Source of the DNA: Catalinimonas niigatensis
GTDB lineage: Bacteria; Bacteroidota; Bacteroidia; Cytophagales; Cyclobacteriaceae
Direction of reading: 5' to 3'
Assembly: GCF_030506285.1 (NCBI RefSeq)
Contig: NZ_CP119422.1
Location: 5,071,501-5,135,500, forward strand
Length of the DNA stretch: 64,000 nt
The notes under the pieces are model-generated. The model was not told the DNA's origin and searched no databases. It was given only the letters and a program-made list of their open reading frames with translations. Of the stretch, positions 45,001 through 53,724 are shown piece after piece; within the stretch, counting starts at the first letter, position 1; each line of letters opens with the position of its first letter. Position numbers and translations under genes: made by a program.

Positions 45001-45645
45001 GATATTTTTTCGCCGGAAGAATTAAAAAGTGCCAGGATGCTGGAGAGCCGGGAGATGCGTAGCTGTTATTTTGAAAATCTGGGTGGTTTTAACTTTGCAG
45101 TCAAAGCATTGCCCATTGAAGCGCAGCTAGGGCCAGTGTATGGTATGCTTAGCGGCGACTTTAACCAGGATTCCTATCCCGATCTGCTCCTGACAGGCAA
45201 TTCCTATGCCCCTGAAGTCATCAGCGGGCCTTATGATGCTTTGAAAGGAGTATTGCTGATAGGCGATGGTCAGGGTAATTTCAAAAGTGAGCCATCGGCA
45301 AAGAGTGGATTTTGGGTGGAGGAAGATGCCAAAGCCCTGACCCATGTGAAACTCAATGATGGCACAGAGTTGATTTTGGCCAGCCAGAACAATGGAGAAC
45401 TCCTTGCTTTTGAAATAAACGCGGATGCCAGGAAATACTACGGTTTTGGGCAGGATGTCAGGGAAGTAGAAGTGTTTTTTACAGATGGCCGCAGGCAGAA
45501 AGTGGAACTCTACCAAGGAAGTGGCTATCTGAGTCAGGCTGGCAGAGGAATTTGGCTAGTACCCGATCAGGTAGAAAAGATGGAGGTGAAAAAGCAGGCA
45601 GCCACGCCGGATTCTCTTTATGTTCAGTCCTCCCTGGAAAAATAG
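42070..45645 (+). CDS. Large FG-GAP/ASPIC-UnbV repeat lipoprotein
   Basis: 1191 residues from ATG 42070, chosen because it starts the lipoprotein signal ending LLACQ (Cys17); an upstream in-frame ATG at 42028 only adds a polar leader. Roughly residues 50-520 are FG-GAP/VCBS units with many calcium loops (DFNRDGLQDL, DINQDGWPDI, DYDRDGDLDM, DVNQDGWPDI, DLDNDGDLDY). An ASPIC/UnbV domain follows around 540-620 (GLGAKLWCYLP ... HFGLGNDTRVDSLRIVWPSGK). A second set of FG-GAP units runs from about 660 to 1060. The C-terminal 100 residues contain a second UnbV-like piece (VEVFFTDGRRQ, GSGYLSQAGRG). These secreted proteins often accompany SusC/SusD loci; function is unproven, with ligand binding or surface assembly likely. 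Confidence 0.88.
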   Translation: MIKNVWISFFAFTLLACQPEQQQDAPMLRLVSPEESGLSFTNVLQESPELNIISFEYFYNGAGIGVGDFNRDGLQDLFFSSNMGENKLYLNQHDFRFEEITKQAGIRNAGKWATGVSVVDINQDGWPDIYVCFAGPQADPQQRRNELYVNQQNGPEGYPTFKEMAEAYGLADSGHSTMAAFLDYDRDGDLDMYLLTNIIDQTGPNVIRPKRIKGEMINTDRLYRNEGVGATGHPVYKDVSAEAGITIEGYGLGVSVVDVNQDGWPDIYVSNDYLSNDLLYVNQQNGPDGSPAFVDQAAEYFRHQSYSAMGNDVADFDNDALPDILTLDMLPPDNRRKKLMFGETNYNRYRSEIQYGYTPQFMRNTLQWHRGFKPDGSPAFSEIGQLAGVEATDWSWSALWADMDMDGFRDLLVTNGYPRDITNRDFASYKMQEFSKASYTEEMKERFVEAINQIEGTHLPNMVFHNEADLSFENVSETWGFREPSYSTGAVYVDLDNDGDLDYVTNNTHAPAFVYENLADDRLNHHWLRLHLEGPEGNLAGLGAKLWCYLPDKVLFAEHSPYRGYQSSVDPRIHFGLGNDTRVDSLRIVWPSGKVQLLYDLEADQEIVLKSSEASLQKTVDPQKTPVPTFVQANQKRKIRFQHEEQHFGDFNVQPLLPHKLSQQGPAIAVADVNGDGLEDFFVGGAFKQSGQFFLQQHDGSFTSKPLSDTLKYEEDHGSLFFDADGDGDQDLYIVSGGNEFAYGSSYYQDRLYLNNGRGQFTLSTTALPELNTASASVVAADYDQDGDIDLFIGGRHKPQQYPLSGRSYLLENQGGKFIDATQAKAPQLQHAGMVTSALWTDVDQDGWEDLMVVGEWMSPQVYKNHEGQLKSIDIPAFAELSGWWNSLLGIDFDQDGDMDYVAGNLGLNSRYQADSLSPLQLIVNDFNQDKRIDAILAYEQNGITYPVHPRDDMLRQLNHLKRKYSSYASFAEAGIADIFSPEELKSARMLESREMRSCYFENLGGFNFAVKALPIEAQLGPVYGMLSGDFNQDSYPDLLLTGNSYAPEVISGPYDALKGVLLIGDGQGNFKSEPSAKSGFWVEEDAKALTHVKLNDGTELILASQNNGELLAFEINADARKYYGFGQDVREVEVFFTDGRRQKVELYQGSGYLSQAGRGIWLVPDQVEKMEVKKQAATPDSLYVQSSLEK

Positions 45646-46007
45646 TACTGCCGATACCTCTGTTGGTTGGGCTGCGTGTACAGCGGCTTGAGGTCTTCTT
45701 TCAATATCATATGTCTGGAATCAAGGGAGAGAATCTGAAAAACGGATAGGGTCTGTGTGCGTCCGGCATCCAACCATTTCAGCGTATCCTTTTCTATCAC
45801 ATAGCGCATCTCTTTTTCCTCATCAGCCTTGGAGATGACCAGCGTATCAGCTTGGTACAAATAAATGATCTCTTCATCGCCTGCCTCGCTGTACTGAAAA
45901 CGATTGTAGTAGTGCAGGGTAGAATCCACTCGCCAGCCCCCTTCAATGGAATACTCAGGCTGCTGGCAGGCCTGACAAAGGAACAAGAGTAATAAAAAAG
46001 TACGCAT
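45624..46007 (-). CDS. Small lipoprotein of unknown function
   Basis: 127 residues starting at the ATG at 46005-46007 (MRTFLLLLFLCQACQQPEYS), where a short signal with a lipobox-like LCQAC begins; an earlier in-frame Met (46031) would put eight extra residues ahead of it. The mature part is beta-rich, with GGWRVDSTLHYY near the start, like lipocalin-type small lipoproteins (DUF4488/DUF5004 style), but I do not recognise a family. The last 22 bp overlap the 3' end of the convergent UnbV gene. It lies just after the SusC/SusD terminator, so it may be transcribed by read-through. Confidence 0.65.
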   Translation of the reverse strand: MRTFLLLLFLCQACQQPEYSIEGGWRVDSTLHYYNRFQYSEAGDEEIIYLYQADTLVISKADEEKEMRYVIEKDTLKWLDAGRTQTLSVFQILSLDSRHMILKEDLKPLYTQPNQQRYRQYYFSRED

Positions 46008-46019
46008 ATCAAAAAGAAA

Positions 46020-46039
46020 CCTGATCCACAAAGATCAGG
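46020..46039 (-). terminator. Terminator after the third SusC/SusD pair
   Basis: CCTGATC (46020-46026) and GATCAGG (46033-46039) form a 7-bp stem with a 6-base loop. On the minus strand the hairpin is followed by TTTCTTTTT. It lies 52 bp after the SusD stop and 12 bp before the ATG of the small lipoprotein gene. Confidence 0.7.
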
Positions 46040-46090
46040 TTCTTAGTTAACAATCCGAGAAATTAACTATGATAAAATATTCATGAATTT

Positions 46091-47533
46091 TTAGTAGTTG
46101 GGATTTTGTTCCAGCACTCCATTGCTCAGATCTATTTCACGCTGAGGAATTGCAAAAAAGTAGTGTTTGGGCCGCTGGAAATTTCTGGGCGGATCAAAAG
46201 GTCCTCTGTCTTCCGCATAGATTGCTACAATGTCTACGATGCCTGCTTTGTCCCAGCGCATCAGATCCTGGTGACGCTGATTTTCTCCTGCCAGCTCTAC
46301 TCTTCTTTCGTGAATCAAATCCTGCATGGTGGCATTGGAAATGGTGGGGAGATCGTTCCTTTGTCTTACAGCATTGATTTCTGCATCCCCACTTTGTCCG
46401 GAGCGGATTTTGGCTTCCGCCACCAGCAGGTAAACATCCGCTGCTCTGAGGATGGGCACATTCTGTCCGTCATTCAAACCTCCGCTTGGCCTCCAGGAAG
46501 CATATTTCTGGAAGTGATAGCCTGTTTGAGAAAGGTCAGTGGTATATTCAACAAGCCCCTGATCACCACCAATATCAACCATTTCACCGGGCATAAATAA
46601 GGTATAATCCAAACGGGGATCGCCTTCTTCAAACTCATCTACCAGATTCTGCACAGGCTCATGAAAGTCCCATCCTCCCCAGGGCCTCGGTGTAGTATAA
46701 ATGATTTGCGCCGTTCCCTGCCATCCATCCAGGGCCTGCACCGAAAAGAGCATTTCAGGATTATTTTCCGTTTCTATGCGGAAGTTATCAGCAAAGCTAC
46801 CGGCAAGGGCATAAGGTCCGTTGATGACATTGTTGCCGTATTCAATGGTTTTCGGAAAATCCTCACGGTAGAGGGAGAGCTTGGCTAAAAATCCCCAGGC
46901 TGATCCTTTGGTGGGGCGTCCTGCTTCTGAAGCATCATGGGTAAGTGGCAGAAGGTCAGCAGCCTGCAACCAGTCGGCTTCAATCTGATCATAGGTTTCT
47001 TCCAGCGTAGCTCTGGGTTTGTTGAATTCGTTGTTGAGTACGTCTTCTTCCAGAATGAGAGGTACACCTCCATAGATCACCGCCAGACGCCAATAGGCAA
47101 AAGCGCGCATGAAGTAGGCTTCACCCAGGGTTCGGTCTTTCAAACTTTGGTCCATCTCTATTCCGGGGACGTTGATAAGCACTGCATTGGCCCGGGAAAC
47201 GATCTCATACTTGGGTTTCCAACTGAAGGCCAGTTGAGGATTATCCGCATCAAAGGTGAATTCCTCTATGGCCTGATCTTCCCCATGATCACCGGCACGG
47301 TACTGATCGTCCGAAGGAATATCAAACGTATGCTCGGCATGACCATAAAAATCCTCGTAAGTCAGCGGCTCATACATGGCATTGGCAGCAGCCACGGCAT
47401 CTTCTCCGTTGCGCCAGAAGTCTACGGAAGTGGACTGTCCGTAAGGGGTGGATTCCAACAGCTCATCGTTATTACAGGAGACAAGGGAAACCACACAAAA
47501 CAAGAGTAATAATCTTTGTACTAATATGTTCAT
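46091..47533 (-). CDS. SusD/RagB family nutrient-binding lipoprotein
   Basis: 480 residues from ATG 47531-47533, where the lipoprotein signal starts (MNILVQRLLLLF, Cys20 in SLVSC). The frame is open 25 codons further, but that part overlaps the end of the SusC gene and lacks signal character. SusD blocks: STPYGQSTSVDFWRNGEDAV at the mature N-terminus, YFMRAFAYWRLAVIYGGVPL in the scaffold, and LIHERRVELAGENQRHQDLM with FFAIPQREIDLSNG at the end. It binds ligand for the SusC encoded 19 bp upstream in the same transcript. Confidence 0.93.
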   Translation of the reverse strand: MNILVQRLLLLFCVVSLVSCNNDELLESTPYGQSTSVDFWRNGEDAVAAANAMYEPLTYEDFYGHAEHTFDIPSDDQYRAGDHGEDQAIEEFTFDADNPQLAFSWKPKYEIVSRANAVLINVPGIEMDQSLKDRTLGEAYFMRAFAYWRLAVIYGGVPLILEEDVLNNEFNKPRATLEETYDQIEADWLQAADLLPLTHDASEAGRPTKGSAWGFLAKLSLYREDFPKTIEYGNNVINGPYALAGSFADNFRIETENNPEMLFSVQALDGWQGTAQIIYTTPRPWGGWDFHEPVQNLVDEFEEGDPRLDYTLFMPGEMVDIGGDQGLVEYTTDLSQTGYHFQKYASWRPSGGLNDGQNVPILRAADVYLLVAEAKIRSGQSGDAEINAVRQRNDLPTISNATMQDLIHERRVELAGENQRHQDLMRWDKAGIVDIVAIYAEDRGPFDPPRNFQRPKHYFFAIPQREIDLSNGVLEQNPNY

Positions 47534-47552
47534 GTTGATAGAAGGTCTTGCG

Positions 47553-50500
47553 TTAAAAAGTAATATTAGCTCCCACTGTCCAGGTACGGGCCTGCGGATA
47601 CTGGGCATAGTCTACATTCAACTGTGAGATGTTGTTGTCATTGCCATTTAAATCAACGTAGCCTAGCTCAGGGTCCATACCACTATAGTTCGTAATCGTA
47701 AACACATTCTGTCCCGTGACATAAAACCTTGCTCTGCTTACGCCTACTTTTTCAGTGAGGGTAGCCGGTAGCGTATAACCAATCACTATATTTTTGAGCC
47801 TGAGAAAGTCTCCGGATTCTATGAAAAGATCAGAAGTACGGTGATTCAGATTATTTCTGTTGGTGGTCATCCGGGGGATGCTGTTGCTTGTTCCCGGACC
47901 ATTCCAGCGGTTGATGGCCTCAGCATACATATTAAAAGGGTAGGTGGGGTCAAGGCCCTGCATACGATCGGCATTGTAGATATCCACCCCGGCGTTGCCC
48001 AGGAAAAAGATAGAAAGATCAAATCCCTTATACCCAAAGTCAGCATTAAAGCCGTACACCATATCGGGATGCGGACTGCCCAGAATGGTCCGGTCTTCCT
48101 CGTCTATAAGTCCATCATCGTTGATGTCTACAAAACGCACATCTCCGGGCACGATCTGCCCGTTGGTTCGGCGTGCATCATTGACAATGTTGGGGTCAGA
48201 CTCAATCTCCTGCTCGGTCTGGTACAGACCATCGGTTCTCCATCCGTAAAAGCTCGACAAAGGGTCGCCTACAGGGGTGCGGGCAATTTCCTGGTTGGGT
48301 CTTCCGTAACGGTCAGCAGGAAGGAAGTTACCATCATACAGTCGGGTCACCTCATTGCGGATAAACGAAGCATTGGCGCTGAAACTATAGGTCAGGTCTC
48401 CTGAAGAACCATTATAGCCCAATTCTATTTCTAATCCCTGGTTACGTAACTCACCCACATTCTGATCGGGTACTTGGGCCAGACCTATGCTACCGATCGT
48501 GGGAGGTGCCAGCAGCATATTTCGGGTATCTTTGATGAAGTAATTGAAGTTAGCCGACAGTTTATTGTCAAGCATCCCTACTTCCAGACCCACGTTGGTC
48601 ATCTCTGCGGTTTCCCAGGAAATATCAGCATTAGGAATCCTGCTCTGCGCTGCGCCTACGGTTTGGTTGCCTCCAAAAGAATAGCGCACTCCCCGGCTGA
48701 TCAGGGCAAGGTATTGCAGACGATCTACATTCTGGTTTCCGAGTTGTCCCCAGCCAGCAGTAAGTTTTAGGTTGTCAATCAGGCCGTTACTTGGGAAAAA
48801 GTCTTCTTCAGAAATACGCCATCCGGCAGAGAATGCAGGAAAATATCCCCATTTATTGCCTTCAGCAAAACCGGCGGAACCATCAGCCCGGAAGGTAGCG
48901 GTAAGCAGGTAACGTTCATCATAATTGTAGTTGGCCCTACCAAACCAGGATACCAAGGCATCTTCTGTACGGTTGCCCTCAATATTATCTAATGTGCTTC
49001 CTACATCCAGGTAGCGCTGAGAGGGTGATTCATCAGGGAAATCCAGTTTTTGCGCGGCAAATCCGTCCACATTGAAAGTTTGCTGGGTATAACCCGCTAC
49101 CACATTGACAGTATGTTTTTCGGCAAAGATCTGGTTGTAGTTCAGAAAGTATTCCATCAGCAGGGAGTAATTTTCCTCGTACCTTCTTCTCAAAGAATTC
49201 CTGCTGCTTTGCCTGATTTGCTGATCCACGATGATGTTAAAATTGTGCTCATCCAGAAGGGTAGCATCCAGACCAAAATTAGCTTTAAAGGATAAGCCAT
49301 CGGTGATGTCAAATTCTCCGGTGATATTACCCAAAAGTCTTTGCCGGCTAGTCCTGGCATCCTGGGTAGTGACGGTAAAGATGGGATTGTTGATGTCTCC
49401 GAACTCTCCGCTTACCTGGGAAGAACCCCAGGTTCCGTCTTCATACCTGACAGGTAAGCCGGGATGGAAGCGGATAGCACTCCACAGTACTCCCGTCTGT
49501 GCTGAATTGGTATTGACACCGCTACCGCTCTGGCTGGTGATTTGCAGGCTCTGTCCGATTCTCAGTCGTTCACCCACCTGATGATCAGAATTCACCCTAA
49601 GACTTAATCTTTTAAAATAAGAATTCTGAATCATACCCTGATCATCATAGTAACCACCTGATATCATAAACGACGAATTCTCTCCGCCTCCCCTCAGCGA
49701 GATATCCAGGTTATTGACCTTGCCTGTACCCAATAGCTCATCCTGCCAGTTGGTACGTTGCGTCTGGTATTGCGGATCTTCCCAGATGGGATTGATGGCT
49801 GTACCATCGTTGGTATTGCGTTCTCTTTTGAGTTGAGCCAGGGTAGGCGCATCAAGCACATCAATGGTATTGACGGCATTGGAAACGCCTGAGTAGCCAT
49901 TGACGGAAAAACTCAGCTGCTCTCCAAAGTCCCCTCTTTTGGTGGTGATGATTACTACTCCGTTGGCAGCCCTGGTACCATAAATGGCGGAGGAAGAAGC
50001 ATCTTTGAGTACTTCAATGGATTCAATATCATTGGGATTCACATCATTGATACTTCCGGCAGGAATACCATCAATGATGACCAGAGGATCAGCATTGTTG
50101 ACTGTGCCCGTGCCCCGGATGCGGATAGAACCTCCATTGCCAGGAGCACCACCATTTCTTACCACATTGACACCGGCGGCCCTTCCCTGTAGAGCCTGCG
50201 AAGCTCCGGCAACCGGTAAATTCTGAATCTGACTGCCTTTAATAGAAGATACAGCACCTGTCACATCTTTCCTTTGCTGTGTACCATATCCCACAACCAC
50301 CACCTCACCTAAAGAAGTGATGTCTGAAAACATCTCAATATTGATGGTAGATTGGGTTCCCACGGTAATTTCTTCTGAGGTATATCCGATATAAGAAAAT
50401 ACCAGTACGCTCTCACTATTGGGAACGTTAATCCGGTAATTTCCTTCTATATCGGTTACCGTACCTGTGTTTGTTCCTTTGACAACGATGTTGGCTCCGG

Positions 50501-50654
50501 GGATAGGGTCACCTCCGCTAGCGTCTGTTACTTTGCCCTGAACAGTTTGATCCTGTGCGTACAGGTTCAAAGAAAAAATGAGGCACAAAAAGATGAGTAT
50601 GTACCGTTCAGGCAAATATTGCAGCCTGAGTTTTAGCAGTAGAAAGGTGGTCAT
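47553..50654 (-). CDS. SusC/RagA family TonB-dependent outer-membrane transporter
   Basis: 1033 residues. The N-terminus has a basic region and a hydrophobic signal (YILIFLCLIFSLNLYAQ). Then come the regulatory-like domain (about 35-110, PIPGANIVVKGTNTGTVTD), the segment EVVVVGYGTQQRKDVTG, and plug motifs PLVIIDGIPAG and SSAIYGTRAANGVVIITTKRG. The barrel ends in VGANITF with a terminal aromatic. No STN domain is present, so control is probably not via FecR. SusD follows 19 bp downstream. A second in-frame Met is not better placed. The locus has a sulfatase 450 bp further upstream on the same strand. Confidence 0.94.
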   Translation of the reverse strand: MTTFLLLKLRLQYLPERYILIFLCLIFSLNLYAQDQTVQGKVTDASGGDPIPGANIVVKGTNTGTVTDIEGNYRINVPNSESVLVFSYIGYTSEEITVGTQSTINIEMFSDITSLGEVVVVGYGTQQRKDVTGAVSSIKGSQIQNLPVAGASQALQGRAAGVNVVRNGGAPGNGGSIRIRGTGTVNNADPLVIIDGIPAGSINDVNPNDIESIEVLKDASSSAIYGTRAANGVVIITTKRGDFGEQLSFSVNGYSGVSNAVNTIDVLDAPTLAQLKRERNTNDGTAINPIWEDPQYQTQRTNWQDELLGTGKVNNLDISLRGGGENSSFMISGGYYDDQGMIQNSYFKRLSLRVNSDHQVGERLRIGQSLQITSQSGSGVNTNSAQTGVLWSAIRFHPGLPVRYEDGTWGSSQVSGEFGDINNPIFTVTTQDARTSRQRLLGNITGEFDITDGLSFKANFGLDATLLDEHNFNIIVDQQIRQSSRNSLRRRYEENYSLLMEYFLNYNQIFAEKHTVNVVAGYTQQTFNVDGFAAQKLDFPDESPSQRYLDVGSTLDNIEGNRTEDALVSWFGRANYNYDERYLLTATFRADGSAGFAEGNKWGYFPAFSAGWRISEEDFFPSNGLIDNLKLTAGWGQLGNQNVDRLQYLALISRGVRYSFGGNQTVGAAQSRIPNADISWETAEMTNVGLEVGMLDNKLSANFNYFIKDTRNMLLAPPTIGSIGLAQVPDQNVGELRNQGLEIELGYNGSSGDLTYSFSANASFIRNEVTRLYDGNFLPADRYGRPNQEIARTPVGDPLSSFYGWRTDGLYQTEQEIESDPNIVNDARRTNGQIVPGDVRFVDINDDGLIDEEDRTILGSPHPDMVYGFNADFGYKGFDLSIFFLGNAGVDIYNADRMQGLDPTYPFNMYAEAINRWNGPGTSNSIPRMTTNRNNLNHRTSDLFIESGDFLRLKNIVIGYTLPATLTEKVGVSRARFYVTGQNVFTITNYSGMDPELGYVDLNGNDNNISQLNVDYAQYPQARTWTVGANITF

Positions 50655-51104
50655 AGACTGTTTGTTTAAGATTACATGAAGGACGCAGCTTTTTTAAAAT
50701 ATGGGTTGCGTACGAGCGTGCTTACCTAATTTCCTATTTTTTTTTGCAATACAAAAGGTTAAGCAAAATTAAATATTATCCATCGGTCTATTGCTCATTT
50801 ATACGTTAAATTAGTATTACGTTTAAATTAAGCATTGTTCATCTCTCTTTATGTTTAATATAAGTCAACAAAATTATTCTTTTACCTTCAACCACTTACC
50901 TCTCTCTTCCACCATTTTATTTCTAAGCCAGAGCATCTTTTCTTTCCTCTGCTCAACTGATATGATGGAATATTGCCAGGCTATTTGATCACAAAAGAAA
51001 CGATTATTCCTACATCAAAATCAAAGTAATCCTCTCCCTTCAGAAGGCCATTGGAATGATCTCACGGTAATGCCATTGTGGGGCGTAAAATTATGCGTTG
51101 GCAG
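50655..51104. other. Non-coding gap upstream of SusC with short direct repeats
   Basis: 450 bp without a gene. TACGTTAAATTAG (50802-50814) recurs with small changes as TACGTTTAAATTAAG (50818-50832), 16 bp on, about 150 bp upstream of the SusC start. The segment is AT-rich around it. It could be a regulator site or chance. Confidence 0.4.
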
Positions 51105-52472
51105 CTATCTTTCAGGCTTCTGCCAGCGCACCTGCCCACCTTTTTGAATGTGCAGCATCAGCAGTTTATTGAGTTCCTCGTATTTCTCGGGTTCCTCTTC
51201 CCTAAGATTGTGTTGTTCCTGAGGGTCTTCTTTCAAATGATACAACTCATAAGCTTTATAAGGGCTGTTTTGTAGAAGTTTCCAATTCCCCAGACGTACG
51301 GCATAAATGCTCTGCCCTCCATAGCGGATTCCTCCTTCCCGGCGGCTAAAGTAGATCGGACGCTCAGAAGAAGTCTGTGTGCCATTGAGCAGTTCGGGAA
51401 GAAAGCTGCGTCCTTCAATGGAATCTTTTGGTTCCAGTCCGGCAAGTTCCAACAAAGTAGGATACAAGTCCATAGACAAATGGCTGCTCTCTGATATACT
51501 GCCCCTTGTGATCTTGCCCGGCCAGCTGATCGCAGTAGGTACTTTCAGGCCTCCTTCATACATGCTCTGTTTGCCATCCCGCAGCGGACCATTGTTGGCC
51601 TTGCTGGGTAAGTGCCCTCCATTGTCGCTGGAAAAAATGATGATGGTATTGTCATACTGCCCGCTTTCTTTCAGTGCACGGATCACTTTCCCGATGCCAT
51701 CATCCATATGCTCAATAAAAGCTACCAGTTGGGCACGGGTTTCGTCTATGTCTTTTTCTCTTTGCCTCACCTTATCCAGCCATTCCTGAGGAGGCTGTAC
51801 CGGAAAGTGAGGCGCATTATAGGCTAGATAAAGGAAAAACGGACGATTGTCATCTGCCTGGCTTTTGATATAGTCTACCGACCATTGGGTAAAGAGATCG
51901 GTCGCATGGCCTTCAGGATCAATCTCCTTCCCGTTGAGCCGCATGTAGTTGATGTCATGCCGACGATGGGTCCAGTAGTCGTCCATCATATCGCCCAGCC
52001 AGCCATGAAAGTAGTCAAAGCCCCGTTCTACCGGAGTGTTGGGAGACTCCAGCCCCAGATGCCACTTGCCAATAATAGCGGTATGGTAGCCTGCCATTTT
52101 CAGTTGCTCAGGGAGCAGCGTTGCTGTGGGATCAAGATAACCCCAGCTGTTGTCGGTATGGGTACGGATGACCCCCGGCACGCCCACATAATCCTGATAG
52201 CGGCCGGTAAGCAGCGCAGCCCGGGTAGGAGAACAGACCGGGCAGTTGGCATAGAAATTATCAAAGCGCATGCCTTCAGCAGCAATCTGATCAATATAAG
52301 GTGTTTGAAGATCTGCTGTGCCGTAGTAAGAAACATCATGATAGCCCTGATCATCAGTGAGGATGAGCAGGATGTTGGGAGGTGTGTCTTCAGAAGAAGA
52401 TTGTTGAGTATGAAGAGGGAAAAAGAGCAGCGTTAGAAAGAAAGTAATTGAAGTAATCCAGTAGTATACCAT
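51105..52472 (-). CDS. Secreted arylsulfatase (S1 family)
   Basis: 455 residues with an N-terminal hydrophobic signal (about 5-20). The S1 sulfatase metal site begins LILTDDQG near 37-44. The formylglycine motif CSPTRAALLTGR starts at Cys80, the residue matured to formylglycine. GKWHLG (near 135) and the second metal site FSSDNGGH are also present, so the enzyme looks active. It removes sulfate esters from carbohydrates in the periplasm or outside. The length is normal. It lies on the same strand as, and upstream of, the SusC/SusD pair 46091-50654. The exact sulfatase subfamily and sugar cannot be told by eye. Confidence 0.92.
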   Translation of the reverse strand: MVYYWITSITFFLTLLFFPLHTQQSSSEDTPPNILLILTDDQGYHDVSYYGTADLQTPYIDQIAAEGMRFDNFYANCPVCSPTRAALLTGRYQDYVGVPGVIRTHTDNSWGYLDPTATLLPEQLKMAGYHTAIIGKWHLGLESPNTPVERGFDYFHGWLGDMMDDYWTHRRHDINYMRLNGKEIDPEGHATDLFTQWSVDYIKSQADDNRPFFLYLAYNAPHFPVQPPQEWLDKVRQREKDIDETRAQLVAFIEHMDDGIGKVIRALKESGQYDNTIIIFSSDNGGHLPSKANNGPLRDGKQSMYEGGLKVPTAISWPGKITRGSISESSHLSMDLYPTLLELAGLEPKDSIEGRSFLPELLNGTQTSSERPIYFSRREGGIRYGGQSIYAVRLGNWKLLQNSPYKAYELYHLKEDPQEQHNLREEEPEKYEELNKLLMLHIQKGGQVRWQKPER

Positions 52473-52776
52473 AGGACATTAGGTTGTTTGCCGGAAATAT
52501 AAAAGGTTTTAGGGAGTGTAGAAAAATAAAGATACCCTTGGCTGGGGCCCAGTCTTCACAAGCCGCTAAAGTTCTGTAAGGACCGTGCTTCGGCGATACA
52601 GACCTTGGGTATGTTATTACAATCAACTGCCAAAAAAGTAAGCAGGAGGGTAGTAAGATTTTAGAAGATGGCGATAAACAGAACATTTATCCTACTATAG
52701 CGGACAGGACACCGTTATGACCAGATATCACTACCACGTCAAGGTATAACATTTACATGCTTATATCTCCGGTGGA
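52473..52776. other. Non-coding gap
   Basis: About 300 bp between two minus-strand genes. I find no supported reading frame, repeat or terminator. It should hold the sulfatase promoter near 52480. Confidence 0.4.
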
Positions 52777-53724
52777 TCATTGAGGCACTTCTTTCTTCCG
52801 AGACTTAATAAAGTATTTGCGTACAAATGCTATAATCTTCTCGATGATTGCTCCTAAAATCAGACCTCCAACAGCACATACCAAGGCTTTTGCAATCCAG
52901 GGAAGTGCAGGAACATCAGGAACGGCATGGACTATACTTTCCAGCCCATGATGCAGAAAAGGAATTCCATGAGCAATAATTTCTGCCCCAACCCACAACA
53001 TAGCTATGGTCCCGATGTAGCTTAGGATTGTTAAAAAGCGTGGCATAAATTTTACAATACCCCGTCCTAACCTTTTGATACCTCGAGGATGCTTATCTTT
53101 GGCCATATGTATCCCCAAATCATCAGCCTTTACGATCAGTCCCACAAAGCCGTATACAGCAATGGTGATAAAAACAGCAATACAGGCCATCACGACGATC
53201 TGGGTGACCAGGGTTTTGTCCACAACTGTGGAATAAGTGATGGCCATGATTTCAGCAGACAGGATCAAATCCGTTCGCACCGCACTTTTCACCCTTATCT
53301 TTTCCAGTTCCTCCGGAGTGATTGCTTTTAAGCCTTCACCCGGTTTATTGTGATCGTCCTTATGATGCTTGCCAAAGATGGAATGGACTTTTTCGTAGCC
53401 TTCAAAGCATAAATAAGCACCGCCAAGCATCAATATGGGTTGTATCAACCAAGGGACAAAAAACCCAAGAATCAGAGCAGCAGGTCCTAAGTAAAGTAAT
53501 TTATTGACCAGAGACTTCTTCGCAATCTGAAAAATGATGGCAAGTTCACGCGAGGGATCAAGCCCTACCACATATTTGGGTGTCACCGCGGCGTCATCAA
53601 TGACAATACCAGATACCTTACCCGTTGTTCTTGCTACCTGGGTAGGCACATCATCAAGAGTTGCAGCACTAGCTTTTACCAGAGCAGCGACGTCATCCAA
53701 AAGAGCGAAAAGACCTGTAGCCAT
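52777..53724 (-). CDS. DUF808/YedI-family inner-membrane protein
   Basis: 315 residues. The N-terminus MATGLFALLDDVAALVKASA and the following TPKYVVGLDPSRELAII are hallmarks of the DUF808 family. Several membrane helices follow (about 75-130, 150-200, 225-250 and 275-300), with a charged loop around 120-150. The family is widespread in inner membranes and has no settled function. Its length is typical. It is a single gene, apparently unrelated to the sulfatase genes around it. The C-terminus is basic (KYFIKSRKKE), suggesting a cytoplasmic tail. Confidence 0.9.
   Translation of the reverse strand: MATGLFALLDDVAALVKASAATLDDVPTQVARTTGKVSGIVIDDAAVTPKYVVGLDPSRELAIIFQIAKKSLVNKLLYLGPAALILGFFVPWLIQPILMLGGAYLCFEGYEKVHSIFGKHHKDDHNKPGEGLKAITPEELEKIRVKSAVRTDLILSAEIMAITYSTVVDKTLVTQIVVMACIAVFITIAVYGFVGLIVKADDLGIHMAKDKHPRGIKRLGRGIVKFMPRFLTILSYIGTIAMLWVGAEIIAHGIPFLHHGLESIVHAVPDVPALPWIAKALVCAVGGLILGAIIEKIIAFVRKYFIKSRKKEVPQ

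Noticed and set aside
7697-50690. A 14-base sequence (TGAAGGACGCAGCT) occurs both at 7697-7710 and at 50677-50690.
   Set aside because: In 64 kb several shared 14-mers are expected by chance, and the flanks do not match.
52390-52686. 98-codon minus-strand frame upstream of the sulfatase.
   Set aside because: It overlaps the sulfatase start and promoter region, lacks a recognisable signal or domain, and has an odd composition for this genome.
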